Source: Fratercula arctica
Taxonomy: Eukaryota; Chordata; Aves; Charadriiformes; Alcidae
Assembly (NCBI GenBank): GCA_947846985.1
Contig: CANTUZ010000020.1
Span: forward strand, 6,421,459-6,485,458
Direction of reading: 5' to 3'
DNA: 64,000 nucleotides
Each line of letters opens with the position of its first letter. The stretch's first letter is position 1. Made by a program: the position numbers and the translations under genes. This document shows, one piece after another, positions 1 to 12,800 of this stretch. The notes beneath the pieces were generated by a model. It did no database searches. It saw only the letters and a program-made list of their open reading frames with translations, and was not told the DNA's origin.

Positions 1-598
1 TGGACATCAATGGTTTTAATTACATGGCATCTTCTAGAGTTACCACCCACCAAAGAGTGCACAGCAGCAGGGGCACATGCAAACCCAGAGCCAGTGCAAG
101 CACCAGCACAGGCTGGTCGCTTGGGAACGTGTTGCTGCCCTGAAAAGCAGAGAGGGGAGGCTGGTGGTCTCCACAGCAACCGTGCATTAGGAGACACCGA
201 AATGGATCTCCATGGCAATAACAAAGCAGCGAAGGAGAAATAAAAGAAACCTCATCCAGAAATTAACTGGGTCTTTGAGATACAAGAAGTGACACATGAG
301 AGAGTCCTTGGAGGAAAAAGTGCGTGCTTGGGAGGGGGTGGTGGGCAATGTTTCAGTATTTGCAATCCCCAGGCAAGGGATGCTCAGACAATTCTCCACT
401 GATGTCCCAAAGCAGCAGGTTGCTTGGATGCCATTTACAAGTCTCTCTGGACAGAGACTTTGTCTTGTGCCATGCTGGACTCTTTGAGGAAAGATGCATG
501 AGTGCAGGATGAGACTTCTCCCTCCTGAGCAACACAGGGCCCTCCTGAGAACTAGATGTGTGCAGTGGGGAAGCCAAAAAACCACGTTGTGTCTTCAC
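1..598 (-). other. LAMB3 intron 16 (partial), no feature seen
   Basis: Sequence downstream of exon 16. Reading frames here show no LAMB3-like sequence and no supported exon; I see nothing else in it. Confidence 0.6.
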
Positions 599-807
599 CT
601 TATTTATGACAGGGGTCAGGTTGGGAGATGAGGCTATCTCGCCCTTCAGCGTCAGCAGCTTGGAGGTGGAGTCTGCAAGCCCGCCCTCCAGCCCTGCGGC
701 GCTCCTGCGGCTCTCCCGGGCCTCGGCCAGCAGCCTTGAGGCACCAGCGACGAGGCTGCTGGCATTGGTGGAGGTCTGGTAAGCAGATTCGATTGTCTTG
801 AAGGCTC
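599..807 (-). CDS. LAMB3: LAMB3 exon 16: coiled-coil arm (last exon in window)
   Basis: Encodes residues 710-779, ending [11 protein letters not shown], which matches the human ...LPDLTPTFNK at the same place. Acceptor CTGCAG, donor AAG|GTGAAG, 209 nt. The reading ends in phase 0. The next exon is not found between 1 and 598, so it must lie outside the window. Confidence 0.92.
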
Positions 808-3800
808 CTGCAGGAATAAAAACGATAAATTACATGAATGCCTCTGTGACTCATAAATGCAGCAGAGCTACCTAAACGAAGGCACTGACTATACCCTGGG
901 AGCGGATGTGTGCACAGAGAGGAGGGGGACACAGCCAGAGTGATTAGTCACTACAGCACAATGAAAACGCTCCTTTTATTTCCAGATGCCTCTCAGCCAT
1001 TCCTTCAGTGAGCTACAGAGCTTTCCTGAAGGACTGAACTCTGGGTTGGGCTAAAAGACAGAAACAAAACTAAAGCAAGATGATGTACACGTGCTGATCA
1101 TGGGCTTTGCTCCGTGCAAAGGGCTTTGGCGGGGCAGGACAAGGTTCCTTCAGAGCCCTTTCCCTGGTTCCCAAGCAGGTCCCACCATTCTCCTCCAACA
1201 CAGCCTGGAAGGAGAGCGGTTGGGACATGGACCTCTAAGCCCCGCTCAGACGGCGAGGTGCAAAGCAAACCTGCCCAGGCAGCGGCCGCTCGCCGCAGCT
1301 CACACGTCCACGGCCGGCTGAGCCGCACTGCAGTGGTGAGGCAGTTTGAGACGTTTGGAGAGAATTAGCTGTAACGGGCATATAATGGCAGCCTACCACC
1401 AGCATCATCACAGGGCTTAATTAGCTCTTCTCCTCAGCGCCTGACAGCCACCTGGCTCCCTTCCCCACCCCTCCATCCCTTCCATCTGTGCACAACCTTC
1501 ATTATCTCAGCTTCCTCCCGGGTTCAGTGACATGCTCCCAGCGGGGCTCCCCCCTTCCCACCGCACCCCGCAGCAGAGTTTGTGCTGGCTGGGGGACGGG
1601 AATGTGGTGCCCACAGAACGAGCTGCCCAGGCCCAAAACGCCAGAGCAAATAACCCAATAGCATGAAATCCTGGGTCATGGACCACAGGTTGAGTAGAAA
1701 ACATCCCTCTTGTTGGGGAGGGAAGATGCATTTGCTGTTCCTAAGCTAGCAGCAGGTTAAAAACTCCATCTCATCCACCCGGCCAGTGGGAAACCACCAG
1801 GCACAGTCACACGTAGGTAAATTAATGACTGCAAATTAAGAGATATTACAGCTGCAGCGCTGTACCTGACAGATCTGTGCTGCGGCTGGTTTCGAACTGG
1901 GTCTTCTTGCTCTGATACTGGGTGTTAGCGATAAGCAAGCTGCTGTTGAGAGCTTCGAGCTCCCTTGATAGAGAGGCAGTCTCATCCAGAAAATGAAGGT
2001 CAGGATTTATACCTTGGACTTGCTGTCTGGGAGAGAAAAAGCAGAAAATGTGAATTCAAGTAGAGACCAAAGCAAATGCAGACACAGAGCAGGGCTCTCC
2101 CGCACTGGGGTGCTGCTAACACCTGGTGAAGAGGCACTTCTGAGCCCACAGAGATGATGGCCAAGGACACGCGATGGCCTCGCGGGTTTGCAGAGGCAAC
2201 AGAGAGCAGGGCTGGGCACAGCTCTCCCACACCAGGCCAGCTTGCACGGCTGTGCCCACACAGGGACCAGACATACTGAATACACCCTGAGGGTGCCGAT
2301 GGTCCACAGCCTGTCCACCAGCCTCCTGCCTTTGCAACATTTTGCACAGGATGGGCACACATGGAAGTGCTGTTCTCTTGCATCCCTGGTCACCAGGTGA
2401 ACAGAGCAAGATTTTCAGGCACAGAAACAAAGCAGAAAATGTGCAAGCGCCTCAGCATGACGAGTGGAGTGAGCACACAGAAAAGAGCTAGCATCCCCTC
2501 CCGACTAAGGGATGCACCCCTTTAGCAGCATCCATCCCTCACCTGACTGCAGCTAGTGTGCTGCCCACCTCGGCCAGGCTCTGCTCTGTGGCGGGAGAGC
2601 GCCCGAGGATGCTCTGCGCCTGCTGCACATTACCCTCCGCCTGCGAGAGGCGGGGGCCGAAGCGGGACCCCCCGCTCCCTGGGGGCAGCCGGGAGGTGGA
2701 GTTACTGAGGCCGGCCTGGCGCAGACGCAGGCGCTGGATGTCCCCGTCGTAGGCGCGGAAGCAGGGGTGGCACAGCTCGCAGCCAGGGTAGGTGCTGCAG
2801 TGGCCCCGCTGGCACTGGTCGCAGTGGGGGCCCGTGACACCCGGGCGGCAGAGGCATTGCCCCGTGGTCTTGTTGCACCCCACGTCCTCCGTGCCCTGGA
2901 AGTCGCAGTCACACTCTGGGGAATGGAAAGGTGGAGAGATATAGAGGTGTAGCCCACCAAAAGCCGGGGGGGGAAATAAATTTATACACACACACACACA
3001 CACATATATATACACATATATATATATATACACATATATATATATAAAATCAGACCCCGTTAATGGGATGCCAGCACAATCTGAAGTCCAACCCCAGCCG
3101 TCAGCCCCTGCAGCATCGGGGAAGGAGGTGGCACGGGCAGAGGAATGGGAAAAGCCCCCAGGCCCAGTCGCCCACCCAGTCCCTAACCCTGCAGGGCCAG
3201 ACCGGCATGGCCAAGGGTCTCGCCCAAGGCTGCTGGGAGAGGACTGGTGCATATCTGAAGAGCAACAGGGATTAACTAGGAGGTGTTCCAGAAAGGAAAT
3301 TTCTCTTGCAAAATAGCATGGGAAGTGCTGATGTCAGGACATGGGCCAGGTGCTCTTTCCCGGATAACCCGTGATTTCACAGTGCTAAGCAACACCAAGC
3401 CAAAAGGAAATGGATGCTCCCTACCTGTGCATCCTACCCAGACGTCTCCATAGTGCCTGTCTGGGCAAACCTGCTCCTGCATGGCTGAGCATGTCCGTCC
3501 CGTGAAGCCTTCTCTGCACGGACACTGTCCTGTGAACTGAGGAAAGAGAAACAGATCAGGGTGCCCCAGCTCTAGACACTTTCCCGGGAAAACCCTCCCT
3601 CAACTGCTCTTGAGCACGAAAGCCAGCACACGGACAATCTTCCCAAGTCAGCCTGTGTCCCAAGACATGCCTGCGCTGCTCCTGCTGGGGTGCAGGCTCA
3701 GCCATGGTGATGCAAACAGTCTCCAAACAGCCCAAGCATCGCAAAGTGGAGTTTTAAGCTTTGTTTCAAAGACAAAGGAATCGCCCACAAGCAGCTGGTT

Positions 3801-6800
3801 TGCCATCTCAGGTCTCCTCCCTGCACTGAGCTCATTTGGCGCTGAGAATTTGCACCTTTGGCTCTTAGAATTCGTCATGGGCTTTTTTTTTACATTTAAC
3901 TTTAATTTTCCCAGTTGTCTCTTAAGTCTGAAGTGACACACATGCTTTTCATTGACAAATGAGGATAATTAACTTGCCTTGTCTGTGTGAAGATGTCTTA
4001 TTAGGACTTCCTTACTAAATATCAGGCCTTTTAAAATGGCTTAATCTTGCTTTGATAATTACCACCTCTTTTCATGTTTCCTGAATAGCCTGTCATGGTG
4101 TTTTCTAGGAAATAGGAAAAGGAAAATAAAAGCAGGATGTGCTGGGGAATGCCCAGCCCTTTTGCGGAGGCTCCCATGGATGGGACAGGACAATGGAGCC
4201 ACCCACCCAACAGGTGATTTTGATGCTCTGAGCAGTCCCTGGCACGGTGCTGCCCAGTGGGGACACGGCTCTGTTGGCAGTGGCACTCTCAGCTGTGCAG
4301 CTCGACCCCCCCATTCCCCCCAGGCAGCCCCTCACAGCATCGTTTGCAGAGTTGGGAAAGGAAAAAGAGAGCAAGCTTGCAGGTGCATGCATGAAAGAAG
4401 ACAGGGAAATAAAAAAGAAACATTGCTGAAAGATGCTGAATCTGCCCTGAGGATGCTCAGGGTGGGCTGGGCAGTACCTGGTTGCAGTGGGGGCTGCGGG
4501 AGCCGTGGGGGTGGCAGCCGCAGGGCTGACAGCCCCGGCCGCTCCCCATCTCCCAGTGCTCGGCCGCACACTGGTCGCAGTCATTGCCCACCACGTTGGG
4601 CAGGCAGAAGCACCTCCCCGTCTCGTCATCGCAGGGCATGTCCTGCCGCGTTCCCAGCACGTTGCAGGTGCATCCTGAAACGGGGAGGGTTTTGTCATAT
4701 TAAAAATGGGTGCAATCCCGGCTTCACACAAAGCCAGGTCCACAGAAGCGCCTTGCAGCCACCCAAAGACAAGCTATCCTGCCTCTCCCTTCATATCCAA
4801 GCTCAGCACGAAGGACCCGCGCACACCAGGGGAGGCCCTGGGGAAGGGTATATAGCTCTGCACATGCCCCAAACTCCGCTTTCCTGTGCTTTTTGCCAAA
4901 CATACCCGAAACAGGCCAAAGACCAAGCAAGGAGGTTTTTAAGCCTTTGCAAAATGAGCATTGGCTTGTAAAACCAAAATCAAAGCTGGCAGGGAACTGC
5001 ATCCCTTTCAGAGCCACCGAGGATGCCGAGTGCAGAGGTGAAGTGGGAGCACCCCGGGAAGCAGGGGTTGTTTTGGGGTGGACTCACTGCGGCACCCCAT
5101 GGGGTTGGTGTTGGCCAGCTGGGCAAAGCCTGGCTTGCAGAGATGGCAGCGGTCCCCCTGCACGTTCTCCTTGCAGACACAGCGCCCTGTCAGCGGGTCA
5201 CAGATGGAGCCCGGCATGGTGCCGTCTGGGTCACACTCACAGGCTGGAAACGTGGAAGAAACAGCATTGCTGAGGGGCACGAGGGGCGGACGGAGGGTCT
5301 GAGGAAGGGGCTACAGGGGGGTAACTGGGCACTCACGCAGACAGGCTTCAGGATGGGCGAGATCTTGACGCTGGTTGCGAAAATAGTTAGTTTTGCAGTG
5401 CTCACAGTTGTTGCCTTCAGTGTTGTGCTGGCAGTTGTCACAGACACCCCCACTCGCCCCTCCGCTGGCACGGTACAGCTCTGGGTCGAAGTGGCACGAG
5501 GCCGAGTGACCGTTGCAGTTGCATCCTAAAAAAAATGCAACAAAACGGCCCAGCTAGTGCTGCAACCGTGCAAACCCCGCCAGCAGCAGCAGCTGCGGCA
5601 CTAGAGGGTGCCCGAGTCCCCTCCATGACATGGTGACACCCGCTGACCGCCCCAGGACCAAGCTGCCACTCGCCAGACAGCGTGGCCGAGCGCTTGCGCA
5701 GACCACCAGCCCGGGGCATCACCCGGCCACAGCCCTGCGGAGCAAAGCCCAGGCACAAACGTGTTGGGGTGCCTTTTGCAGAGACACCCGCGTTAATGTC
5801 CAGCCCCTCAGAGTGCCCTGGTAAAAGGTCTCTGAGCTCGCTCCTGGTCCCATCGCTCACGGTTGGGGAGGATTTAGGAAAGGCCTCAGGAAAAGGAAAG
5901 GGGAAAGGCACTCGCCATACTCTGGCACTCGTGGGGATCGTTGTCGTTCGCGGGTGCCCACGGTCGGTCGTTGAAGAGAGCGGCGCAGCGATCGCAGTTG
6001 GGACCGGCAGTGTTGTGCTGACACACACAGTGCCCGTGGACCTGCTGCAGAGACAAGGCTTTACCTCTCCTGGATGGCAGCTGCTCAGCTCAGAGCTTCA
6101 TCCTGCTGAGGCCTTTCCAGCAGAGCCCTGGCCTGCTCCTGCCCCCACACAGCCCCCATTCCCCACACAGAGATGAAGCTCCAGTACCCAAGAGCACCGC
6201 TGCAGGGTGCTCCTCACCTGCAGAAATTCCCACTGCATCTTCCAGCTACCTGGGGACAACCACGCTCAAGGCAAAGCGGACACGCATAAGCTGGGGACAA
6301 GAGAATCCCATGACAGCAAACACCCTGTGCTGGCAAATCCTCCTCCTGAAATTTTCTATGTATTCCCCACCCAGCCAAAATACCCAGTGCTGGGCAGGAG
6401 CAGTTCCCCCAGAGCCTTCCACAGACACCGAGCTTTGTAACTCCTTATAAAGCCCCTCCATCTTCTTCCTGACACAAAAAGGGGGTTTACACGGATGTAC
6501 CACCGGCTGCTGTCTCACAGCCATCACCCCATTGCTGCAGGCAAAACAGGGCATCATTTCACCCGATTACGAGCAGCCTCTGGCCAGGGGAAGGACTGGT
6601 CATCCTGGCCAAGCTCTCCTGAGGAGCATCCCAGGGCTTGTGGTGGATCCTGATACCACAGAGCTCATCTTTAGGCTTTTCGCTTCACCTCGATGCTCAC
6701 CGCGGCATGCGGGTCTCCCGAAGGAGCACAGCGGTTGGCATGTCCGTGGCAGAAGCAGCTCCCCAGCACCCGCATCTCAGTCACGGCGTAGAAGGTGCTG

Positions 6801-9800
6801 GGCGAGTGGTAGCCCTGGCGCGCAATGTGCGGGAGCTCGGTGAAGTTGATCCGCAGGTTGGTGAACTGCCCCAGCTCTGTTGGGGATGGAGGAGAGGGAG
6901 TGAGGGGGGACGCACCCAGGCACTGATGCAGAGGTGCATCGCAGTTAACGTGGAGGGCTCGGAGCAAGAGAGAGAGGCACCAGCACGAAGAGCAGCAGCT
7001 GAGTCATCAGTAAAGACCAAACACTGCTCCTTGACACATCAGAGGTGCCAGGGCAGCAGTCAAACATGCAGCTCGAGGCCTTGTTTGCTGAGGACCTGCT
7101 CTCCATGGGGTTACCAGGGCTCAGTGTTCTCCATCACATGTAGGAAGAGCCACGAGGTGCACCATCCCCCTCTCCCTTTCTCAGATATAAAAGAGGCCGT
7201 TCACTTACTATCAATGGTCTGGCTGTAAGAGGTAGTGATGGTAGACGCCAGGTCTTGAACACTGAATTTCACCTGAGAAGGAAAAAAAAAAAAAAAGTTA
7301 AAAAGCAGGAAACAAAAGGTGCTTTCTTCTCATGGTCTGGGCAGAGTGTGCTCTGGACCTGCTTCTGCAGAACATCACTTAACACAGGGAAAAGGCTACA
7401 GAGCTACAGAGGATTTTGCAGGAAGACCAACATAACGCCTCTCCTGTCTCAAAGCAGGGAGGGCTTTCCTCCCAGAGGAGTAAGCATCCTCCTAAGGACA
7501 CCCCTCAGCCATGCTGGATCCCTCCTGGGCTCCATCCCTCACCAGGTGTATTACATGTAAAAGATTTCCAGCCCACTGCATGTTTCTGCAGCATTGCACA
7601 GGCCACCTACCCCGAAACCAGGGTTACGGTGGGGATAATGGGCACTTGTGGGGGTCCCTGCCACCAAACCCCACAAATCCTACCTTGCCCCCATGCAAAG
7701 GGTACCCCTGCAATGCCTGGCACCGAGTGTCCTGCCAGCTCTCGGGGGAGCCCCGGGGGACGTGGGGGAAGGTGGTTGCACAGTCGGACGCCAGGTACTG
7801 GTACACCTCCCAGGTCTTGCCGAAGTCGGTGGAGCGCTCAATCAGCATTGCAGCAGGCAGCGGCGACTGCAGAGCAGGGAAAGAGGCACATCTGTAACGT
7901 GGCACACCCCAGCTGGCTCCCACTCTGGGGATGCCTGTCCTCCTCCTCCCGCCAGCCTCAGGTCTCCGCAGGCTGCTGGAGCAATTCCATACCCTGCAGG
8001 TTACCAAAAACTTCTGGGTCCCCCCTGTTCCCTTGGCCAGCCCCCCTGCAGCCCCGCACTCGCAGCCACAAAGTACGTGTCTGCACCAAGGAGATTTTTC
8101 GGCAGACAGTCGTGGGATGGGAACCCATCACCCTGCTCTGCTCCTCCCAAATACCCAGAGGAATGTCCATGCAAACGGGGAAAATGGAGGGATGGGGGCA
8201 CGATCCCTGGCATGCTTCCTATCGGGAGGGAGGGAGCCGTGTGCTGAGATCCCTACATCCAGGGGGGCCCATCCACCATCATGTGTGACCTCCTTGCGAG
8301 CAGGGATGATGCACACGAACCCTGAAGTGAAGCAGGATGCTGCTGAGCTGGAATGTCTGGTCCAGATCCAGCTGCAGAGAGACACGCTCAATGCCTGCGG
8401 GCACAGAGAGGCAGCTTCAGAGGCACAGACAGCGGACTTGAGGAAAATAAACCACTTAGCTTCCTGAGCCAAGCCATTTATTTCCTTCTTTCCTTCCAAT
8501 CTATTGAATTCAACACCTCCTCCTCTTCCCCTCAATGCCGTTTGTTGCCAGGGGTCCGGAGCTGCGGTCTCACGAGAGACCCCAACGCGCCCAGTGGTAC
8601 TCACCATTCTGGGACTGCCACCAGCGCGAGTGCCCGGCGGAAGACAGGACGTTCTCCACCCGGTGGTTGTTGTAGGCGTGCGGCAGCCGCGAGTCGCACC
8701 TGCAGCATTTCACGCTCCACTGGAAGAGAAAGGGCGAGTGGAAGCGACCGTCCTGGCTTGGACGGAGGGAAGGACCGCGCCACAGACCCCAGAGGCGAGG
8801 GGCCTGAGTGCAGCGTGGACTCGCCAAGGAACAAATGGCATCAGTAAAGCTGCTCTATTAGAGATCTGAAGAACCATGATCAATAAGACTAATGATACGC
8901 AGAACTCAAGCAGTTGTCTTCACACCCCATTAAAAAACGCAGCTCACGGTTTTATGGACTAAAAACTAAAACCAAAATGCTTTTGACTAAAACATATTTT
9001 TGGCAAACCACCAAAAATGCCTCTTTTTTTAAGCAAACCTCCCGTTTTCCACAATGACAACACTTGATAGAAAGCTCTTTGCAGCTTTTCAGGACCAGTT
9101 TGCCTTTTCCACACAGCCGGGGGGCTGTTTGTTTGGGTGAACAGAAAGGCCTTTCTCTCGCATCCAAAGGCCCTGGGCGATGCTCGGCCCCCTTCGCTCT
9201 CCCCTGGGAGCAGAGCGGGAGCAAACAGCGCAGCGGGTGAGAAGTCAGCGGGTGGGAAGTCGAGTGGCTCAAAGTTCAGCCCGTCACTTGAGCAAGTAAT
9301 TCAAGGAGCAAACAGAGATGTGGCACGGGGAACGCAGGGATGGGAGAAAACACGGTCCCCAAGGAGCAAACAAATACTCAAATTTTGACTAACCAAGCAA
9401 CGCGCCGTGCAGCCACGAACTCGGGGCCGCCGGGTGCGTGCGGCACATGAGTAGGCTCAGAAATGTGTAGAAGGAGGCAGGAAGGAGATTGAGCAAGAGA
9501 TGGGGAGTGGGAAAGGTCCGGACATGGACCAAGAGGAGAGGCGGGCACGGGGTGGGCAAGCAGGCTGGGCGAGGGCCACCGCAAACCGGGGGGAGACTGC
9601 CAGGTGAGGCCAAGGTGGGGAGGGCAGGTCCCAGAGGGATGTTCAAATAGCAGGTGGTGACAGAGCCCGCAGCAGTGTCCCGTGGGGGACACAGGGAGGC
9701 CCCATTCGAAGCAATTGGTACCATCCATGCTCCAAGCAGAGCAAACACAAGGGGCTGCAGAGACTGCTGTCCCGAAAGCAGAAGTGATGTGAAACATTTC

Positions 9801-12800
9801 AACTAGAAATTGAAGTTGTCAGTGGCCCGAGCAGTAAAGCAGCCTCCCAAATGGAGCAGTGGGACACGCGCTTCACACCAACACATCCAGAGGCCTGAGA
9901 AATTGGGGAAGACTGAGAACAGGGTTTGCCAGCGATGGCAGGCGCTGGCCTTGGCGGCACGGGGCAGGACGGCTCAGAAAGGCCATCCTGGGAGAAAGTG
10001 GGTTTGTGGGAGAGGAGGGGAGCGCATCTGGCACAAGGTCTAACAGCTGACACCGGGAAGGCAACGAGATACCCCGCTGTGAGGGCTGGCAGCCCCTGGG
10101 GTGGCATAAAGTGACAGCAGAGGCATGGGAATGTTTGGGACCCCAGTGATGGGATCAGCTTTCAGCAGCAGAGCAGAGACATCAGGTGACAAGTGACAAG
10201 AAGCACTTTATATCCACCTCTATGCTAAAATCTCCCCATCTGATACTTAAACAAATGAGCCAATTCCAACCCAAACAGGATCCTACACAGGAGCTGGGGT
10301 CGGGAAGGCAGCAGGAGGTGCTGGCCGGGCAGGAACGGTGGCACCAAGACGTCTGGTTTCCCCTTTAAAAGATTAATTCACAGTTTACATTCTATTTCCT
10401 TACTCCTGAAACAGGCTCACCTAAGCCCAACAAGTCTCTTATTTCTAGAGAAAAGGACTCAGTTTCATAAGAACTACCTTTTTTATTTTTTGATTTAAAG
10501 AAAAATTCATGGAAAACTTTATCCAGAGGTACCTCTTTGCTTGCTCTCACCCAAAACCGCATAAGGCCTAGGCTGACTTTGACCAGAAAGCTCTAACTGG
10601 TCCCACACCACTGTTCTCCCAGCAGGGGCCGTGCTGACGCCCTGGGAGCAGACGGAACACGGCGAGAGGCCGGGACGTGAGCTCAGATCCCGGGTTGGTG
10701 TTTGCTCCTAACAAAGCCCAGACCTGATTCCCCACTGCCCCCAGACCTGGGAACCTTTCGGCTGTTGGGCAGATATTGAGGAGAGATCCTCACTTAAAAC
10801 TGATGTCTTTCTACAATACTTTCCATACTCTTTATGTTCTCTGTCTACAAATATCCCAGAACAGGAGTTGGCTAACTACAATATTTACAACAATATTGCA
10901 AAGTAAGCAAACAGAGAATTCAAAGTATATAATCATGCAATTTCCCTGGCTCTACCAACTCCTCCTGGCTCTGCCAGTAAGAATCAGAAAAAATGTAACC
11001 GGGTCCAGGCAGAATAAGTCATTTCAGACAATGACTATTAGCAGCAAATTGTCAGAAAGCTACAGGAATTATCCACAGAAATAATCTAGTCAACGATTCC
11101 CAATAATGATTAAACTTCGCAACAGTTCTGACTGTGATTAGCAAAGGGAGAAGGAAGCCGTTCTGCAAGGGGAAAGGTTAATCTCGGCTAAATTATTCAT
11201 TAGGAGTGATTCATGCATACTTATTAGACCATTCACACAGCCAGAGACACAAGTGCCTTCTAGTAGCTACAAAGCAACGTTGGCAATGAACTGCAACCAC
11301 ACTTAAAATGCGGCGCTAAGTAAAAACGAAGCTTAAACTGTGTGTGTGAGACAGACCCTCCCAGTGCAGCCCGTGGGCTGTGCTTGCTGCAAACATCTTT
11401 GCCTAGTTTTTTTCTTTTTTTTTTTTTTTTTTTTTTGCCCCTCAGCTTTTTACTTAATGCTAAAATTAACACTGGAAGCAAAATTCATTTCACGTCCTTG
11501 GATCAGATTGTGAAACCCCTCTATTGCACAACCAGAGAATCTGCTATTACTGACTGTGACTATGTGTCTCAAAGTTCCTCGGGACAGAGGGAATTACCAA
11601 AAATGACAGTCCAGCGCCGGGCCGAGGGGAGATTCGCCAAGCACGCACCTTTCCCCACCTCTCCCCTTCTTTTACTGCCAGCGGAGCAACAGACCGGGAC
11701 CATCCCTGGGAGCTGGGCTTGCCAGGAGCAGCCCAGGGCTGCGGGAATACGTGACAACAGGAAATCAAGAGCTCAGGGTCTAAACTGGGTCATCAGCCCC
11801 CGGGGACAGCCCTGGCCCTGGCTCTCCCGCACGCCGTCCCCTCCCTGCAGGCACCAAAGCCCCAGCCCATGTGCTGCCGCTGCGGCAGAAGAGCGTCGGG
11901 ACGTGCTTGAGGTGTGGGACGTGGGGCTGAAAAGGCCTACAGGAAGGAAAAAGAAGTTGTAGGTCTGCACGGAAACCACTAACTGCTCCTCTGTGCCTCC
12001 AGGCTACTCTGAAGAGTCGCCCAAAATGCAGATTTATAGAGGTTCAGAGAATAAAGGAAATTCCTTCCAGCCTTCTGAAAGGTAATTCACAAGGCAGTTA
12101 TTTTGGGGGAAAGCTAGCATATTGAGAATGAACAGATCCATGTCTTACAAATAAATGGTGGAGTGGAAAAAAAAAATAATCGTAAAAACCTATGTAGAAG
12201 AACCACCAGGTGTTGTAAAAATTGCCCTTACACTACATCGCACACCTGGGACACCTGCGGGCGGTGTGTGCAGGGACAGGGGTGCAGAGCCAGCCCTCGC
12301 CCGCGCTCTCCGCAGCAGGTTTCTGCTGCTCTTCTCCTGCTCTGACCTTGTGAATCAGTTCCTGACCGGCCTCCCATGCTTCCCCACTCATGCAGGGTCA
12401 GAAAACCACAAATAATTTTAAGCTGATGGACTCAGACCAAAGTATTTTAAGTAGCTCTAGCTGCCATTTTAATATGAGTAGAGGGCCCCTGAAATAAAAC
12501 CTCCTGGCATAGGTGCGTAGCCCAAAATAAACTGAAGTTATTCATCAGCAAAAATGTGAAGCTGCTTCTCTCCAGTCATGACATGAAGACCTCTCGTAGC
12601 TGCAGAGGCCGTGGTGGTCCTGCGTTTAACCCAGCCCCGTGTTGGTGAGGAGCACTGTGTCAGTCGGGCTCCTGGTACGCAGCCTCCCATACAGGAGCCT
12701 TGTGTGGACTTGCACAATTAATATTGTACAGGGACAATAATTACAGTTCCAAGTTTATTTGGGGACAATCTAGAAAGCAGTGGGAAGTTATATGTATACA

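Noticed and set aside
4162..4971. 269-codon plus-strand open reading
   Set aside because: It overlaps LAMB3 exon 12 in antisense and flanking introns; no recognisable domain.
5438..6028. 196-codon minus-strand open reading
   Set aside because: It overlaps LAMB3 exons 9 and 10 but in the wrong frame; the correct frame gives the LE cysteine pattern.
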